Assembly: GCF_030814115.1 (NCBI RefSeq)
Contig: NZ_JAUSUP010000001.1
Coordinates: 958,955-1,022,954 of the forward strand
Direction: 5' to 3'
DNA length: 64,000 nucleotides
Origin: Alkalibacillus filiformis
GTDB taxonomy: Bacteria > Bacillota > Bacilli > Bacillales > Alkalibacillaceae
Under the pieces are notes generated by a model. It saw nothing but the letters and a program-made list of their open reading frames with translations, had not been told where the DNA came from and ran no database searches. The translations under genes were made by a program, and so were the position numbers. Of the stretch, positions 1 through 8,612 are shown piece after piece; position 1 is the stretch's first letter, and every line of letters begins with the position of its first letter.

Positions 1-914
1 TCATGTTCGAGACGATCTTTTGCTTTTTGCTCTTGGTCGTCACTGTATTTTACATATAAAGCTTTATAGCACAATTCACTTAACAATTGTTCTGATGATT
101 GATCCTTGTCATTTGGGAAAGTAGGCAATGTAAACCACTTATTTGTGATTGGGACATCACATTGTTGAGCAATAAATTTAGTTCTACTAATTGCCCCTTC
201 CCATTGTTTAACGAACGATGGATCAAAATCAGAAACACGTTTTAAGTAAGTTGCTGTATCCTCTTTTGAAGACCTTTGGTTAATCGTAGCACCATGTTCC
301 ATAGCCCTTAAAGCTTCATAGCCAACTCGATCTTTTTCATTGACATAACGGACATCATCGGTAACAACTGCTCTTTCCAAATACTGTTTTCCTTCATTTT
401 GCAGCCAATTTATAACGTGTCCTTGTTGGTTTGGTTGGACATTGATATACCACTGATCAAATGATTCATTAATGTGATGAACAAGTTGGTGCAGTCTAGT
501 AAAATCATTTAAATAAATTAACTCTTCCATGAAGTTTTGATAAAAAGACACAATCGGTATAATACCTTCTAATTCCATTAATTGTGACAAAGTGGGCTGC
601 TCTTCATTTATATGTATAGCATTTGATAGCTTAACGAGTGACTGATAACCAACTTCATCTTTGGCTATAAGAATCAACTTAGTCGGTCGTTGCTCTTCGG
701 GTAAATAAACGTGACAAGTCATACCAGTAATAGGTTTAATGTTGTAACGCTGGCAAACATTAATAAACTGATAAGACCCATGTAACACTTCTTCATCAGT
801 TAAAGCAATGGCTTCAAAGCCCAGTTCAGAAGCCCTCTTGACTAATTGTTCTATATGAATAGCACTTTTCATTAATGTATAGCTAGAGTGCACTTGTAAA
901 TGAACAAAGTCCAT
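1..914 (-). CDS. dnaE: DNA polymerase III subunit alpha DnaE, N-terminal part (cut by window edge)
   Basis: About 304 residues of the replicative polymerase alpha subunit, reading leftward off the window. The N-terminus begins MDFVHLQVHSSYTLMKSAI, matching the PHP domain start of the Bacillus DnaE. The second metal-site histidine is replaced (HLQVHS rather than HLHVHT), as I recall for the B. subtilis enzyme, so PHP metal chemistry is probably lost. In Bacillus, DnaE extends RNA primers on the lagging strand before handing over to PolC. The gene is divergent from ytrH with a 138-bp gap, the arrangement known from B. subtilis. The ATG at 914 is the only sensible start. The active-site region lies outside the window. 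Confidence 0.93.
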   Translation of the reverse strand, partial: MDFVHLQVHSSYTLMKSAIHIEQLVKRASELGFEAIALTDEEVLHGSYQFINVCQRYNIKPITGMTCHVYLPEEQRPTKLILIAKDEVGYQSLVKLSNAIHINEEQPTLSQLMELEGIIPIVSFYQNFMEELIYLNDFTRLHQLVHHINESFDQWYINVQPNQQGHVINWLQNEGKQYLERAVVTDDVRYVNEKDRVGYEALRAMEHGATINQRSSKEDTATYLKRVSDFDPSFVKQWEGAISRTKFIAQQCDVPITNKWFTLPTFPNDKDQSSEQLLSELCYKALYVKYSDDQEQKAKDRLEH

Positions 915-959
915 AAATTATTCACCTTCAATCATGTGAATCTATTTCATTCACTTCTT

Positions 960-965
960 ATTATA
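960..965 (-). promoter_or_regulatory. Candidate -10 box for dnaE
   Basis: A perfect TATAAT on the reverse strand 46 bp before the dnaE start. The -35 region 17 bp further upstream (TGTGAA) is weak, so this is a tentative SigA promoter. Confidence 0.4.
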
Positions 966-985
966 CATTCCTATTGAATTCATTC

Positions 986-1014
986 ACATATAAAAGCCTT
1001 AGAAATCATATAGT
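986..1014 (+). promoter_or_regulatory. Candidate SigE promoter of ytrHI
   Basis: ACATATA, a 14-bp spacer, then CATATAGT resembles the mother-cell SigE consensus (ATA-rich -35; CATAC-type -10). It lies about 40 bp before the ytrH start. In B. subtilis ytrHI is a SigE-controlled sporulation operon, which supports the reading. The match is by eye only. Confidence 0.4.
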
Positions 1015-1052
1015 TTATAAGACAACTTCTACACTGAAAGGTCGTAGATTAT

Positions 1053-1382
1053 ATGGAAGAACGATTTATTGCATCAATTATAAAGTGTTTCTTTATTGCT
1101 TTTGGCGTATTAACTGGCGGAGCTTTATTTGGTAGTTTAAGTGCTTATTTAACTGGACAACCACCAATCTCTGAAATGATGTTAGCGGCAAATAAATTAA
1201 GAATTTGGGCTATTGTAGCAGCGATCGGTGGTACCTTTGATGCGATTTCAACTTTTGAAAAAGGGATCTTTGAAGCATCTACAGTCGATTTAATTAAACA
1301 AATCTTATTAATCATTTCAGCTATGGGAGGGGTCAAGTCAGCCCTTATGTTAATTAGCTGGATTACACAAGGGGACCTTTAA
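1053..1382 (+). CDS. ytrH: Sporulation membrane protein YtrH
   Basis: A 109-residue protein with three hydrophobic stretches (about residues 8-32, 48-66 and 82-105), matching the length and layout of the Bacillus YtrH family. YtrH is made in the mother cell under SigE and is needed for efficient spore maturation; its biochemical role is unknown. An AAAGG ribosome site precedes the ATG. The stop is 1 bp from the ytrI start, so the two are translationally coupled. Its place between divergent dnaE and ytrI matches B. subtilis synteny. Confidence 0.85.
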   Translation: MEERFIASIIKCFFIAFGVLTGGALFGSLSAYLTGQPPISEMMLAANKLRIWAIVAAIGGTFDAISTFEKGIFEASTVDLIKQILLIISAMGGVKSALMLISWITQGDL

Positions 1383-1383
1383 C

Positions 1384-1890
1384 ATGCACATACCCCCATT
1401 TTATAAGAAAACAACATGGCAAGCATTTTTTATTGGGATTTTAACAGGTGTTGTCATTGGTTATATGTTTTTCTTATATGTATATGGACAGCATACTGAA
1501 AGATGGATTGAGGAGAACCTGACGCTGCGAAATGAATTAAATCAGGTTAAACAAGAAAATGAACTATTAAAACAAGATAAAGATGATTTAAATCGCGCCA
1601 ATGAAGAAAGGTTAACCGTTCAAGATATTGAGCTTGATTGGCATAATGCTGATGAGTTAGACCTTGACCGATTCACTTTACATGAATTAAACGAAAACGT
1701 GTTACAAGAACTGCAAACTGTAATGGGTCGAAACATTCAGTCTGTGTCTGACCAAAGGGAATTACTTATTAGAACAATTGAGAATAAACTTTATAATATT
1801 CGAGACATTCGTTATCAACTAGAAGTTCACCACATTACGATTTCTACAACGCTAATTATTACCATTAAAGTCCATATAACAAGTTCATAG
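1384..1890 (+). CDS. ytrI: Sporulation membrane protein YtrI
   Basis: 168 residues with one N-terminal transmembrane segment (about 12-34). A charged predicted coiled coil follows (about 42-75, rich in E/K/N/L), then a mixed alpha/beta tail. This fits YtrI, the partner of YtrH in the SigE-dependent ytrHI operon. It starts directly after the ytrH stop with the ribosome site inside ytrH (AGGGGACC). No clear terminator follows; the next 140 bp are AT-rich and hold only the leader of the small downstream gene. Confidence 0.8.
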   Translation: MHIPPFYKKTTWQAFFIGILTGVVIGYMFFLYVYGQHTERWIEENLTLRNELNQVKQENELLKQDKDDLNRANEERLTVQDIELDWHNADELDLDRFTLHELNENVLQELQTVMGRNIQSVSDQRELLIRTIENKLYNIRDIRYQLEVHHITISTTLIITIKVHITSS

Positions 1891-2030
1891 ATCACTTACT
1901 TATTTGACTTTTTTATGAAGTTTTTGTAAGAAAAGCTATTTTTCTTAAGTTTTGGGGTACAATATATAGTAGGACCCCTTAAAAACTAACACCAATTGAG
2001 GGACAAATGTCAAAAAGAGGTGAGTGATGT

Positions 2031-2222
2031 ATGTTTGTTGTATGTAGAAGACGCATGGCTAATGAGAAGGTCAACACTCTAAGAAACGGTTACTCCGCTT
2101 ATGCAGAAACTGAAGAACTCATCCGACTAATGAAACGTAGAATTAATTCAAACAACCTTGATATTTATGAAGACCAAACGGATATTGGTTGCTGGTTTAT
2201 TCCTAGAAGTCAATATTTTTAA
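2031..2222 (+). CDS. Small conserved protein, YtzJ-like
   Basis: A 63-residue protein with a strong ribosome site (AAGAGGTGAG) before the ATG and a perfect terminator just after the stop, so it is very likely a real gene. It is basic in the first half and ends with GCWFIPRSQYF. No transmembrane segment or known catalytic motif is visible. A small gene called ytzJ occupies about this place in B. subtilis; I assign it by position and general look, not by a firm match. Function unknown. Confidence 0.6.
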   Translation: MFVVCRRRMANEKVNTLRNGYSAYAETEELIRLMKRRINSNNLDIYEDQTDIGCWFIPRSQYF

Positions 2223-2225
2223 TAA

Positions 2226-2256
2226 AGGCTGCTCTTAACTTAAGAGCAGCTTTTTA
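2226..2256. terminator. Rho-independent terminator, probably bidirectional
   Basis: A perfect stem GCTGCTCTTAA/TTAAGAGCAGC with a T-run on the plus strand and an A-run before it. It ends the ytzJ-like gene on the plus strand and lies just after the nrnA stop on the minus strand. Confidence 0.9.
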
Positions 2257-2259
2257 AAA

Positions 2260-3204
2260 TTAGCCTTCAAACGCATGACAGACTTGATCTAAAGCCTCTA
2301 TTAACTGATCCGCTTCTTCCCAACTAAACACTTTCGCCCCAGAAGCCATTGGATGGCCTCCACCGTTAAATTGTGCTGCAACTTCATTGATGACTGGACC
2401 TTTAGACCTTAGACGCACTCTAATTACATCATCTTCTTCAACAAAAAACACCCAAGCATGAATACCTTTAATATCACCTGCTATACCAACAAAAGTATGT
2501 GTTTCATCCGCTGATACACCATACTCATTTAATAACTCTTTAGGTAATTTAAATACTGCTAAACCACTTTCACGAGGCTCAAGTGAACTTAATAATTCAC
2601 CTTTAAATTTAGCTATATTAATAGGAACTTGATACATATTGTCGTACAAGGCTTTTCGGTCGAAATTATGAGTGACTAACTCTTGCGCTGCATTAAAAGT
2701 GCGTTCTGTTGTACTCGGAAACAAAAACCTGCCAGTATCGCCGACAATTCCAGCATATAAAAGCTTTGCAGAGTCTTGATTTAAAGTCCAACCGTCAGAT
2801 TTGCCTTCTAAGTACAGTTCATAAATCATTTCACTCGTAGATGAGGCATCTGGATCAACCCACATTATATCACCATATGGTTCTCTATTAGGGTGATGAT
2901 CAATTTTTATTAATTTTTGACCTTGATTGTATCTTTGATCACATATACGTTCTTCATTGGCCGTGTCACATACAATGACTAAGGCATCTTTATATTTATC
3001 ATCCTCAATATCATCTAAGCGTGCTAAGTAATTCAAAGAAGAATCTTCTTCTCCTACAACATAGACGTCTTTATTAGGATAGGTTTCTTGAATGATTTTG
3101 GCTAAACCTACCTGTGACCCGTATGCATCAGGGTCAGGTCTAACGTGACGGTGGATAATAATGGTGTTGTATTCACTAATTGCTTTAATAATTTCTGATT
3201 TCAT
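2260..3204 (-). CDS. nrnA: Bifunctional oligoribonuclease / pAp phosphatase NrnA
   Basis: A 314-residue DHH-family phosphoesterase. The DHH domain shows HRHVRPDPDAYGS (about residues 18-30), VCDTANEERI (79-88) and IDHHP (101-105), the Mn2+-binding residues. The C-terminal DHHA1 domain carries GGGHPMASGA. NrnA degrades 2-5 nt RNA from the 3' end and turns 3'-phosphoadenosine 5'-phosphate into AMP, serving RNA turnover and sulfur assimilation. The start at 3204 is chosen over an ATG 33 bp upstream because AAAGGGTG lies at the right distance. It is divergent from ytpI, as in B. subtilis (where it is also called ytqI). Confidence 0.93.
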   Translation of the reverse strand: MKSEIIKAISEYNTIIIHRHVRPDPDAYGSQVGLAKIIQETYPNKDVYVVGEEDSSLNYLARLDDIEDDKYKDALVIVCDTANEERICDQRYNQGQKLIKIDHHPNREPYGDIMWVDPDASSTSEMIYELYLEGKSDGWTLNQDSAKLLYAGIVGDTGRFLFPSTTERTFNAAQELVTHNFDRKALYDNMYQVPINIAKFKGELLSSLEPRESGLAVFKLPKELLNEYGVSADETHTFVGIAGDIKGIHAWVFFVEEDDVIRVRLRSKGPVINEVAAQFNGGGHPMASGAKVFSWEEADQLIEALDQVCHAFEG

Positions 3205-3295
3205 TTTAAGCACCCTTTCATCACAATACACTAGCAATTTTACTCAAAAATCGTTACAATAGACATCGACTTGAAGTGAAAAAGGAGAGTTAACA

Positions 3296-3595
3296 TTGCC
3301 AATTTTAATTAGCATCTTTGTTATATCAATTGTATTGTACTTATATTTTAAAGTAAGAATATTAAATTACAAAAATCCACTATATATGCATTATACAAAC
3401 GGTAAGGCACGCATTGCTTTAGGTGTTTTTATGGCTACATTTGGTATGAACCAATACGTTGCCTTCCCAACACAAATCGTATTATATTTAACCATTATTT
3501 TCTTAGCTGTTGGGATTGCACAAATTGTGTTCGGTTTTAAGATTTTTAAACATTACCGTCAAGAAATTTTAAAAGCTGAGCAAATGGCTAATTAA
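3296..3595 (+). CDS. ytpI: YtpI family membrane protein
   Basis: 99 residues, TTG start after a strong AAAGGAGAG site. Three hydrophobic segments (about 2-20, 39-56 and 60-82) with a positively charged C-terminus match the YtpI family of uncharacterised Bacillaceae membrane proteins. The stop codon overlaps the stop of the convergent gene ytoI within a shared TTAA, leaving no room for an intervening terminator. Function unknown. Confidence 0.75.
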   Translation: MPILISIFVISIVLYLYFKVRILNYKNPLYMHYTNGKARIALGVFMATFGMNQYVAFPTQIVLYLTIIFLAVGIAQIVFGFKIFKHYRQEILKAEQMAN

Positions 3596-4896
3596 CGATT
3601 AATAAATTGAGTCATAACCATCGCTTTGCCTACAAGTTCTTCGTCTGATAATACTTGAACATCGATCTTAGCAAACTTTCTACCTAGTTCAAGTATTTGT
3701 GGAACAATTCTAAGTTGACTTCCAATCTGGACAGGTTTCATGAAAAAGATTGATAAATTTTCAATCACCATGTCTCCTGTCTTTTCTTTTTTCAACGTTT
3801 GGTTACAAGCCTCCGCTACAAATGAAGCAAACACGCCGTATGATAGTGTCCCTAACTGATTCGTCATTTGAGGTGTTATTTCTGTAGAAAAGCCACTAAA
3901 TTCATCATTTGAAACGAGTTGCTTATGAATTAAATCATCAATTGTCTCGCCGATTTGCGGCTGTCTTTGACTGCTTTGCAACCCTTTAATGACATCTTGA
4001 CGACTAATAACGCCTAAGAACGTGTAGTCCTCATCGACAACTGGCATTAGCTCAATACCTTGCCAAACCATTGTGTGCGCAGCACTAGCTAACGATGTTG
4101 TCGCCTTCGTTACGATTGGCTTTTTTGCCATCACTTTTTCAATTTTTAGATCGATCCGCTTATTAATAATATCTTTTGACGTTACAATTCCAACGACTTG
4201 ATTTTGTCTATTTAACACTGGATATCTACTATGTTTGGTTTGTTCGTTTAAGGCATGCCAAGTAGACACTAAATCATCTTCATACAACACATGTGTCTCA
4301 TCAATCGACGTGTAAATATCATCAACAATGACAATTTCTTTTTTAATTAATTGGTCATAAATGGCTCTATTAATCATAGCTGCGACAGTAAAAGTGTCGT
4401 ATGAACATGAAATAACAGGAAGTTCATAACGATCAGCTAAGCTTTTTACATAATCAGTCGTATCAAAACCACCTGTAATTAAAATGGCTGCACCTGCATT
4501 TAATGCCTTCTCTTGTGCTTTGACACGGTTACCGACAATTAAAAGAGAGCTTTTTTCAGTATATTTCATCATCGCTTCAAGTTTCATTGCACCGATTACA
4601 AACTTATTTAAAGTTTTGTGTAAGCCACTTCGTCCACCTAATACTTGACCATCAATGATATTAATGACTTCTGCGAATGTTAGTTTTTCGATATTTTCTT
4701 TACGCTTCTGTTCAATTCTGATCGTACCTACTCGTTCAATCGTACTAACATATCCGATGTTTTCAGCCTCTTTAATAGCACGATAGGCTGTTCCTTCACT
4801 AACATCTAACTCTTTTGCGACAGCTCGAACTGAGATTTTCGCGCCAACTGGCAACGATTCTATGTAATTTAATATTTGTTCATGCTTTGTACTCAT
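3592..4896 (-). CDS. ytoI: YtoI: HTH-DRTGG-CBS-hotdog regulatory protein
   Basis: 434 residues in the YtoI domain order: a winged-helix N-terminus (about 1-65), a DRTGG domain (about 75-180), two CBS motifs (about 190-310, with GIVTSKD and GVISRQD) and a thioesterase-like hotdog fold at the C-terminus (about 330-430). CBS pairs usually bind adenosyl nucleotides, so this is probably a ligand-sensing regulator; the target is unknown. The start at 4896 is chosen for the GAGGTG site; the longer frame upstream has no such signal. It overlaps ytpI tail to tail by 4 bp. Confidence 0.88.
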   Translation of the reverse strand: MSTKHEQILNYIESLPVGAKISVRAVAKELDVSEGTAYRAIKEAENIGYVSTIERVGTIRIEQKRKENIEKLTFAEVINIIDGQVLGGRSGLHKTLNKFVIGAMKLEAMMKYTEKSSLLIVGNRVKAQEKALNAGAAILITGGFDTTDYVKSLADRYELPVISCSYDTFTVAAMINRAIYDQLIKKEIVIVDDIYTSIDETHVLYEDDLVSTWHALNEQTKHSRYPVLNRQNQVVGIVTSKDIINKRIDLKIEKVMAKKPIVTKATTSLASAAHTMVWQGIELMPVVDEDYTFLGVISRQDVIKGLQSSQRQPQIGETIDDLIHKQLVSNDEFSGFSTEITPQMTNQLGTLSYGVFASFVAEACNQTLKKEKTGDMVIENLSIFFMKPVQIGSQLRIVPQILELGRKFAKIDVQVLSDEELVGKAMVMTQFINR

Positions 4897-4983
4897 ACAC
4901 CTCACCCAATTTCTTCCGCATTCATATATGTTTAACATTATACCTTGAGTTAAGCTGTTCAGCAATTGCTGTATAGACGAGAA

Positions 4984-5262
4984 GAGGCTGGGACAAAACT
5001 AAGTACTAATACACAAAACCCGAACGAGATCATGTTTTGACTTCGTTCGGGTTTATCTTTTATCAGCGCTACATCAAAATGCTTCGCTTTCCGCGGGCAC
5101 GGTTCGAGCCTCCTCGGCCCAAAAGACGGGGCCTGTGGGGTCTCGAGACTCGTGCTGTTCCCGCTGGAGTCTGCGCATTTGATTCCGCTAATTACGCTTA
5201 ACTAGGATGGAATATCAAATGTTCGTGTTTTCACAACACTTCGCCCCTTTTGTTCCATCCTC
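4984..5262. repeat. Composite repeat element (MITE-like), copy A
   Basis: This fills the 375-bp gap between ytoI and ytkL. It is bounded by imperfect 15-bp inverted repeats (4984-4998 and 5248-5262; 13 of 15 match). Inside are a 12-bp-stem hairpin (5016-5054), the 87-bp GC-rich core (5085-5171) shared with a second copy at 36949-37035, and further nested inverted repeats (5204-5212 with 5253-5261). Base composition differs sharply from the AT-rich surroundings. No protein is encoded. I see no target-site duplication. Confidence 0.75.
5016..5054 (-). terminator. Hairpin, probable terminator downstream of ytkL
   Basis: Stem CCCGAACGA/TCGTTCGGG extended by A-T pairs, followed on the minus strand by GGGTTTTGT. 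It lies between ytkL and ytoI on their coding strand, inside the composite repeat element. Confidence 0.55.
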
Positions 5263-5272
5263 ATTAAACTCC

Positions 5273-5953
5273 CTATAAGTCGATTTCATCACCAGGTTTC
5301 ATAGCGTGTCCAACACCTGATTGCAAGGAGTTAGCAAAAGCTTCACCATCTTGTTCAATTAATGGGAATGTATCATAATGCATCGGTACCACTCGGTCAG
5401 CCTTAATCCATTCAGCTGCTAACTTCGCATCTTTAGGTCCCATTGTGAAATTATCACCTATTGGTAAAAAGGCTAAATTAATCTCATTTAAGTCACCAAT
5501 TAATTTCATATCAGAGAATAACGCGGTATCACCAGCGTGATAAATTGTTTTTCCTTCCACTGTTAATAGAAGACCAGCAGGCATACCTGTATAAACAATC
5601 GTTCCGTCATCTTCTGTGTAGGCTGAACCATGAAATGCTTGAGTTAACTTAACATGTCCAAATTCAAAGTTATGACCGCCACCAATATGCATTGGGTGAG
5701 TGTTTAAACCTTTATTCCCTAAATAAGTGGCCAGCTCAAATGGTGCAACAACTAACGCGTCATTGTCTTTTGCAATCTTTTCTGTGTCACCGACGTGGTC
5801 ATTATGCCCGTGGGTTAACAAAATCACATCTGCTTTTAAACCTTCTGCTTGTAAGTCACAGTGATCATTACCAGAAATAAATGGATCAATTAAAATAGTG
5901 TGGTTTGATGTTTCAACTTTAACTACTGAATGACCGTGAAAAGATACTTTCAT
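5273..5953 (-). CDS. ytkL: UPF0173 metal-dependent hydrolase YtkL
   Basis: A 226-residue metallo-beta-lactamase-fold hydrolase of the UPF0173 family. The zinc motif is [12 protein letters not shown] (about residues 46-57), with further ligands in [15 protein letters not shown] and the C-terminal PMHYDTFP. The substrate is not known. The start at 5953 is chosen over an in-frame TTG 9 bp upstream because AGGAGG sits 9 bp before this ATG. It is divergent from the M24 peptidase gene. Confidence 0.9.
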   Translation of the reverse strand: MKVSFHGHSVVKVETSNHTILIDPFISGNDHCDLQAEGLKADVILLTHGHNDHVGDTEKIAKDNDALVVAPFELATYLGNKGLNTHPMHIGGGHNFEFGHVKLTQAFHGSAYTEDDGTIVYTGMPAGLLLTVEGKTIYHAGDTALFSDMKLIGDLNEINLAFLPIGDNFTMGPKDAKLAAEWIKADRVVPMHYDTFPLIEQDGEAFANSLQSGVGHAMKPGDEIDL

Positions 5954-6073
5954 CACAATCAACCTCCTGAATTTTTGAAATTTTTCTTAAATAATTACTT
6001 CGTCATCATTCATTTATTTCCCTTTATCCGTTAAGATAACACATAAAGGCAAAAAAATTTAGAGGTGAATTAT

Positions 6074-7168
6074 ATGGAGAAAAGAATCAATCAGTTAATT
6101 GAAAGTTTACAAAATAATAACTTAGAAAGTATTTTCATCACATCAAAAGCTAATGTCTTTTATTTTAGTAATCTGTACGCTGAAGCACATGAACGCCTCA
6201 TTGCTTTATACATAGACGTACAAGGCAGAAAGACAATTATTGCTCCTGCTTTAGAATTAGAAGATATTAAAAATGCTGGATGGACAAGCGAAATCATTAC
6301 ATACTTCGACCATGAAAACCCATGGGCAAAATTCGAGAAATGGTTATCACACTCAGGTGGCTTACCAAGTAATCTAGCAATTGAAGAGGAGAACTTAAAC
6401 GTTGAACGTTTCCAACAACTCCAAACACTTACTAAAAACGGAGATATTCAGTACGGTCAGAGACTTTTAAACGAACTACGTGTCATTAAGGACGACGATG
6501 AAGTTAAAATTTTACAAGAAGCAGCTCGCTTCGCTGATTACGGAATTGAAACGGCAGTTAAACATATAAAACCGGGGAAAACAGAACTAGAAATTATCGC
6601 AGAAGTTGAATATGCCCTTAAAGAAAAAGGTATTCGTCACATGTCCTTTTCAACGTTAGTTCTTTCAGGTGCAAAAACAGCTGCTCCCCACGGAACACCG
6701 AGCATGAAGCCAATAGAAGATGGAGACTTTGTCTTAATGGACTTAGGTGTTGTTTTCAAAGGGTATTGTTCGGATATTACACGTACAGTAGCTGTTGGGG
6801 AAGTTAATGAAGAACAAGAAAAAGTTTATAATACTGTCCTTGCTGCACAACAAAAAGCACTTAATGTTTGTGAAGTTGGTACACCGTTAGGACAAATTGA
6901 TCGTGCTGCACGTAGTGTGATCGAAGACGCTGGTTACGGCGAATACTTCACTCACCGGATCGGTCATGGCATTGGCATTGATGTTCATGAGTTTCCATCG
7001 ATGGCTTCAAATAACGAAGATCCATTAAAACCTGGAATGGCTTTTACTATTGAACCTGGCATATACGTTTCAGGAGTTGGAGGCGTTCGCATTGAAGATG
7101 ATGTATTAATGACAGAGAACGGTCCAAAAACTCTAACACAATTCCCAAAATCATTACAGAAAGTTTAA
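6074..7168 (+). CDS. M24 family Xaa-Pro peptidase
   Basis: A 364-residue 'pita-bread' metallopeptidase. The N-terminal creatinase-like domain is followed by the catalytic domain with all five metal ligands: Asp in MDLGVVF and CSDITRT, His in HRIGHGIGIDVHE, Glu in TIEPGIY and RIEDD. The family cleaves the bond before proline in di- or short peptides, in the cytoplasm. The ATG at 6074 follows AGAGGTG; an upstream GTG is too close to that site. It could be pepQ, yqhT or papA; the sequence does not decide. A terminator follows directly. Confidence 0.9.
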   Translation: MEKRINQLIESLQNNNLESIFITSKANVFYFSNLYAEAHERLIALYIDVQGRKTIIAPALELEDIKNAGWTSEIITYFDHENPWAKFEKWLSHSGGLPSNLAIEEENLNVERFQQLQTLTKNGDIQYGQRLLNELRVIKDDDEVKILQEAARFADYGIETAVKHIKPGKTELEIIAEVEYALKEKGIRHMSFSTLVLSGAKTAAPHGTPSMKPIEDGDFVLMDLGVVFKGYCSDITRTVAVGEVNEEQEKVYNTVLAAQQKALNVCEVGTPLGQIDRAARSVIEDAGYGEYFTHRIGHGIGIDVHEFPSMASNNEDPLKPGMAFTIEPGIYVSGVGGVRIEDDVLMTENGPKTLTQFPKSLQKV

Positions 7169-7172
7169 TAAG

Positions 7173-7206
7173 CTTAAAGCCCCTTCCTATTGGGAAAGGG
7201 GCTTTA
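7173..7206. terminator. Bidirectional terminator
   Basis: Perfect stem AAAGCCCCTTCC/GGAAGGGGCTTT flanked by A- and T-rich tracts between two convergent genes (M24 peptidase and YjiH-like gene). Confidence 0.93.
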
Positions 7207-7207
7207 T

Positions 7208-8599
7208 TTAAGAGAATATTAATAAGTGTGCAATTAACGCAATGATCGGCAATGTAATTAACGTACGCTGCAAGAAAATAATAAATAGTTCGTGTAATTT
7301 AACTGGAATATTAGATTTTAAAATCAACACACCAATTTCAGACATATAAATAATTTGAGCAACTGACAATGCACCAATGACGAATCGTGTTAGCTCACTT
7401 TCAATACCACTACCGACTACAGCTGGTAAAAACATATCCGCAAAACCAACGAGCATCGCTGGAGCTGCTGCACTTGCTTCTGGAATTCTCAACAATTCCA
7501 ATAAAGGAACAAATGGGTACGATAAAATATTAAAAACTGGTGTGAATTCTACTAGTATAAGGGCTATGACACCTAGACTCATCACTAGCGGAATTAACCC
7601 AAACCAAATATCTGCTACAGTCTTTAAACCACTTTTCAATTGGTGAATGAATCCTTTAGCTTGACCTGCTTTTTGTATCGCTTGAATCCAACCCCATTTT
7701 AGTGCTGAAACACCCTCAGGACTTGCATCATTTATTTGCTTTCCAACCTCTTCTCTATAAGTGTTTTCCTTTCTTGATAGTGGTGGAATTCTAGGCATAA
7801 TCATTGCCGCAACTAAACTAGCCGCTACAACTGTTAAATAGAAAGGTATAAATAAATGACCGACTCCGATAACATTTGCAATTACTAAACTAAAGGCGAT
7901 CGAAGCTACTGAAAATGTTGTCGCAATAACGGCTGCTTCTCTACGATTATAATACCCTTCATCGAATTGCTTGGATGTTACTAATACACCTACTGGACCT
8001 GCACCCATCCAAGAAGCCATACTATCGATTGATGAACGGCCTGGTAAAGTAAATAACGGACGCATCACTTTATTTAATAATGAACCGATAAATTCCATTA
8101 AACCAAATTGCATAAGTAATGGCAAAAACAAACCCGCAAATAAAAACCATGTTAATAAGACAGGGGCTAAATCAAAAAGCACAACGCCACCAGTACCAGG
8201 TGAGGTGATAATCGTCGGACCCCAGGCCATAATTGTTAATAAACCAACTAAAAAACCAAAGCCTCTTACTAGCAAACCGAGTGGTGTTACTTTAAACAAG
8301 CTAGTTAAAAAGTCGTTCTTCTCTATAAATTCTACCTTCATAAATGTAGCTATTAACGACAAGATAAAGGATGTCCCTAAAAGCCCGACGACAAAATACG
8401 GCATATGGTCACTAAATGTCTCTAGCAAATAGTCTGCTAATAGCCCAATCCCAATTGTGTACTGTCCATCAACAGAGATTGGAACTAAAAATAGTAAAAT
8501 ACCGATTAATGATGGTATAAGAAACGTCAGCTTTACTTTTAATGAATTTGATCCTTTAATATTCTCTTCAACATCATACGTTTGTTGTAATTCCCCCAT
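7208..8599 (-). CDS. YjiH family membrane transporter (nucleoside-recognition Gate domains)
   Basis: 463 residues with about ten hydrophobic segments and two Gate-type nucleoside-recognition domains (around residues 145-255 and 345-450), typical of the YjiH family. The cargo of this family is not established. The gene starts 13 bp after the stop of a class III aminotransferase on the same strand, so the two are probably cotranscribed and the protein may import or export that enzyme's substrate; this is inference. A good AGGGGAG site precedes the ATG. Confidence 0.8.
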   Translation of the reverse strand: MGELQQTYDVEENIKGSNSLKVKLTFLIPSLIGILLFLVPISVDGQYTIGIGLLADYLLETFSDHMPYFVVGLLGTSFILSLIATFMKVEFIEKNDFLTSLFKVTPLGLLVRGFGFLVGLLTIMAWGPTIITSPGTGGVVLFDLAPVLLTWFLFAGLFLPLLMQFGLMEFIGSLLNKVMRPLFTLPGRSSIDSMASWMGAGPVGVLVTSKQFDEGYYNRREAAVIATTFSVASIAFSLVIANVIGVGHLFIPFYLTVVAASLVAAMIMPRIPPLSRKENTYREEVGKQINDASPEGVSALKWGWIQAIQKAGQAKGFIHQLKSGLKTVADIWFGLIPLVMSLGVIALILVEFTPVFNILSYPFVPLLELLRIPEASAAAPAMLVGFADMFLPAVVGSGIESELTRFVIGALSVAQIIYMSEIGVLILKSNIPVKLHELFIIFLQRTLITLPIIALIAHLLIFS

Positions 8600-8612
8600 A
8601 AAACTTCTCCCC

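Noticed and set aside
1930..2000. Terminator after ytrI
   Set aside because: GGGGTAC...GGACCCC gives only a short stem with a long loop and no T-run; more likely the leader or promoter of the small downstream gene.
7377..8432. Plus-strand frames opposite the YjiH-family gene
   Set aside because: Antisense shadows of a membrane-protein gene (typical of its codon use); no ribosome sites.
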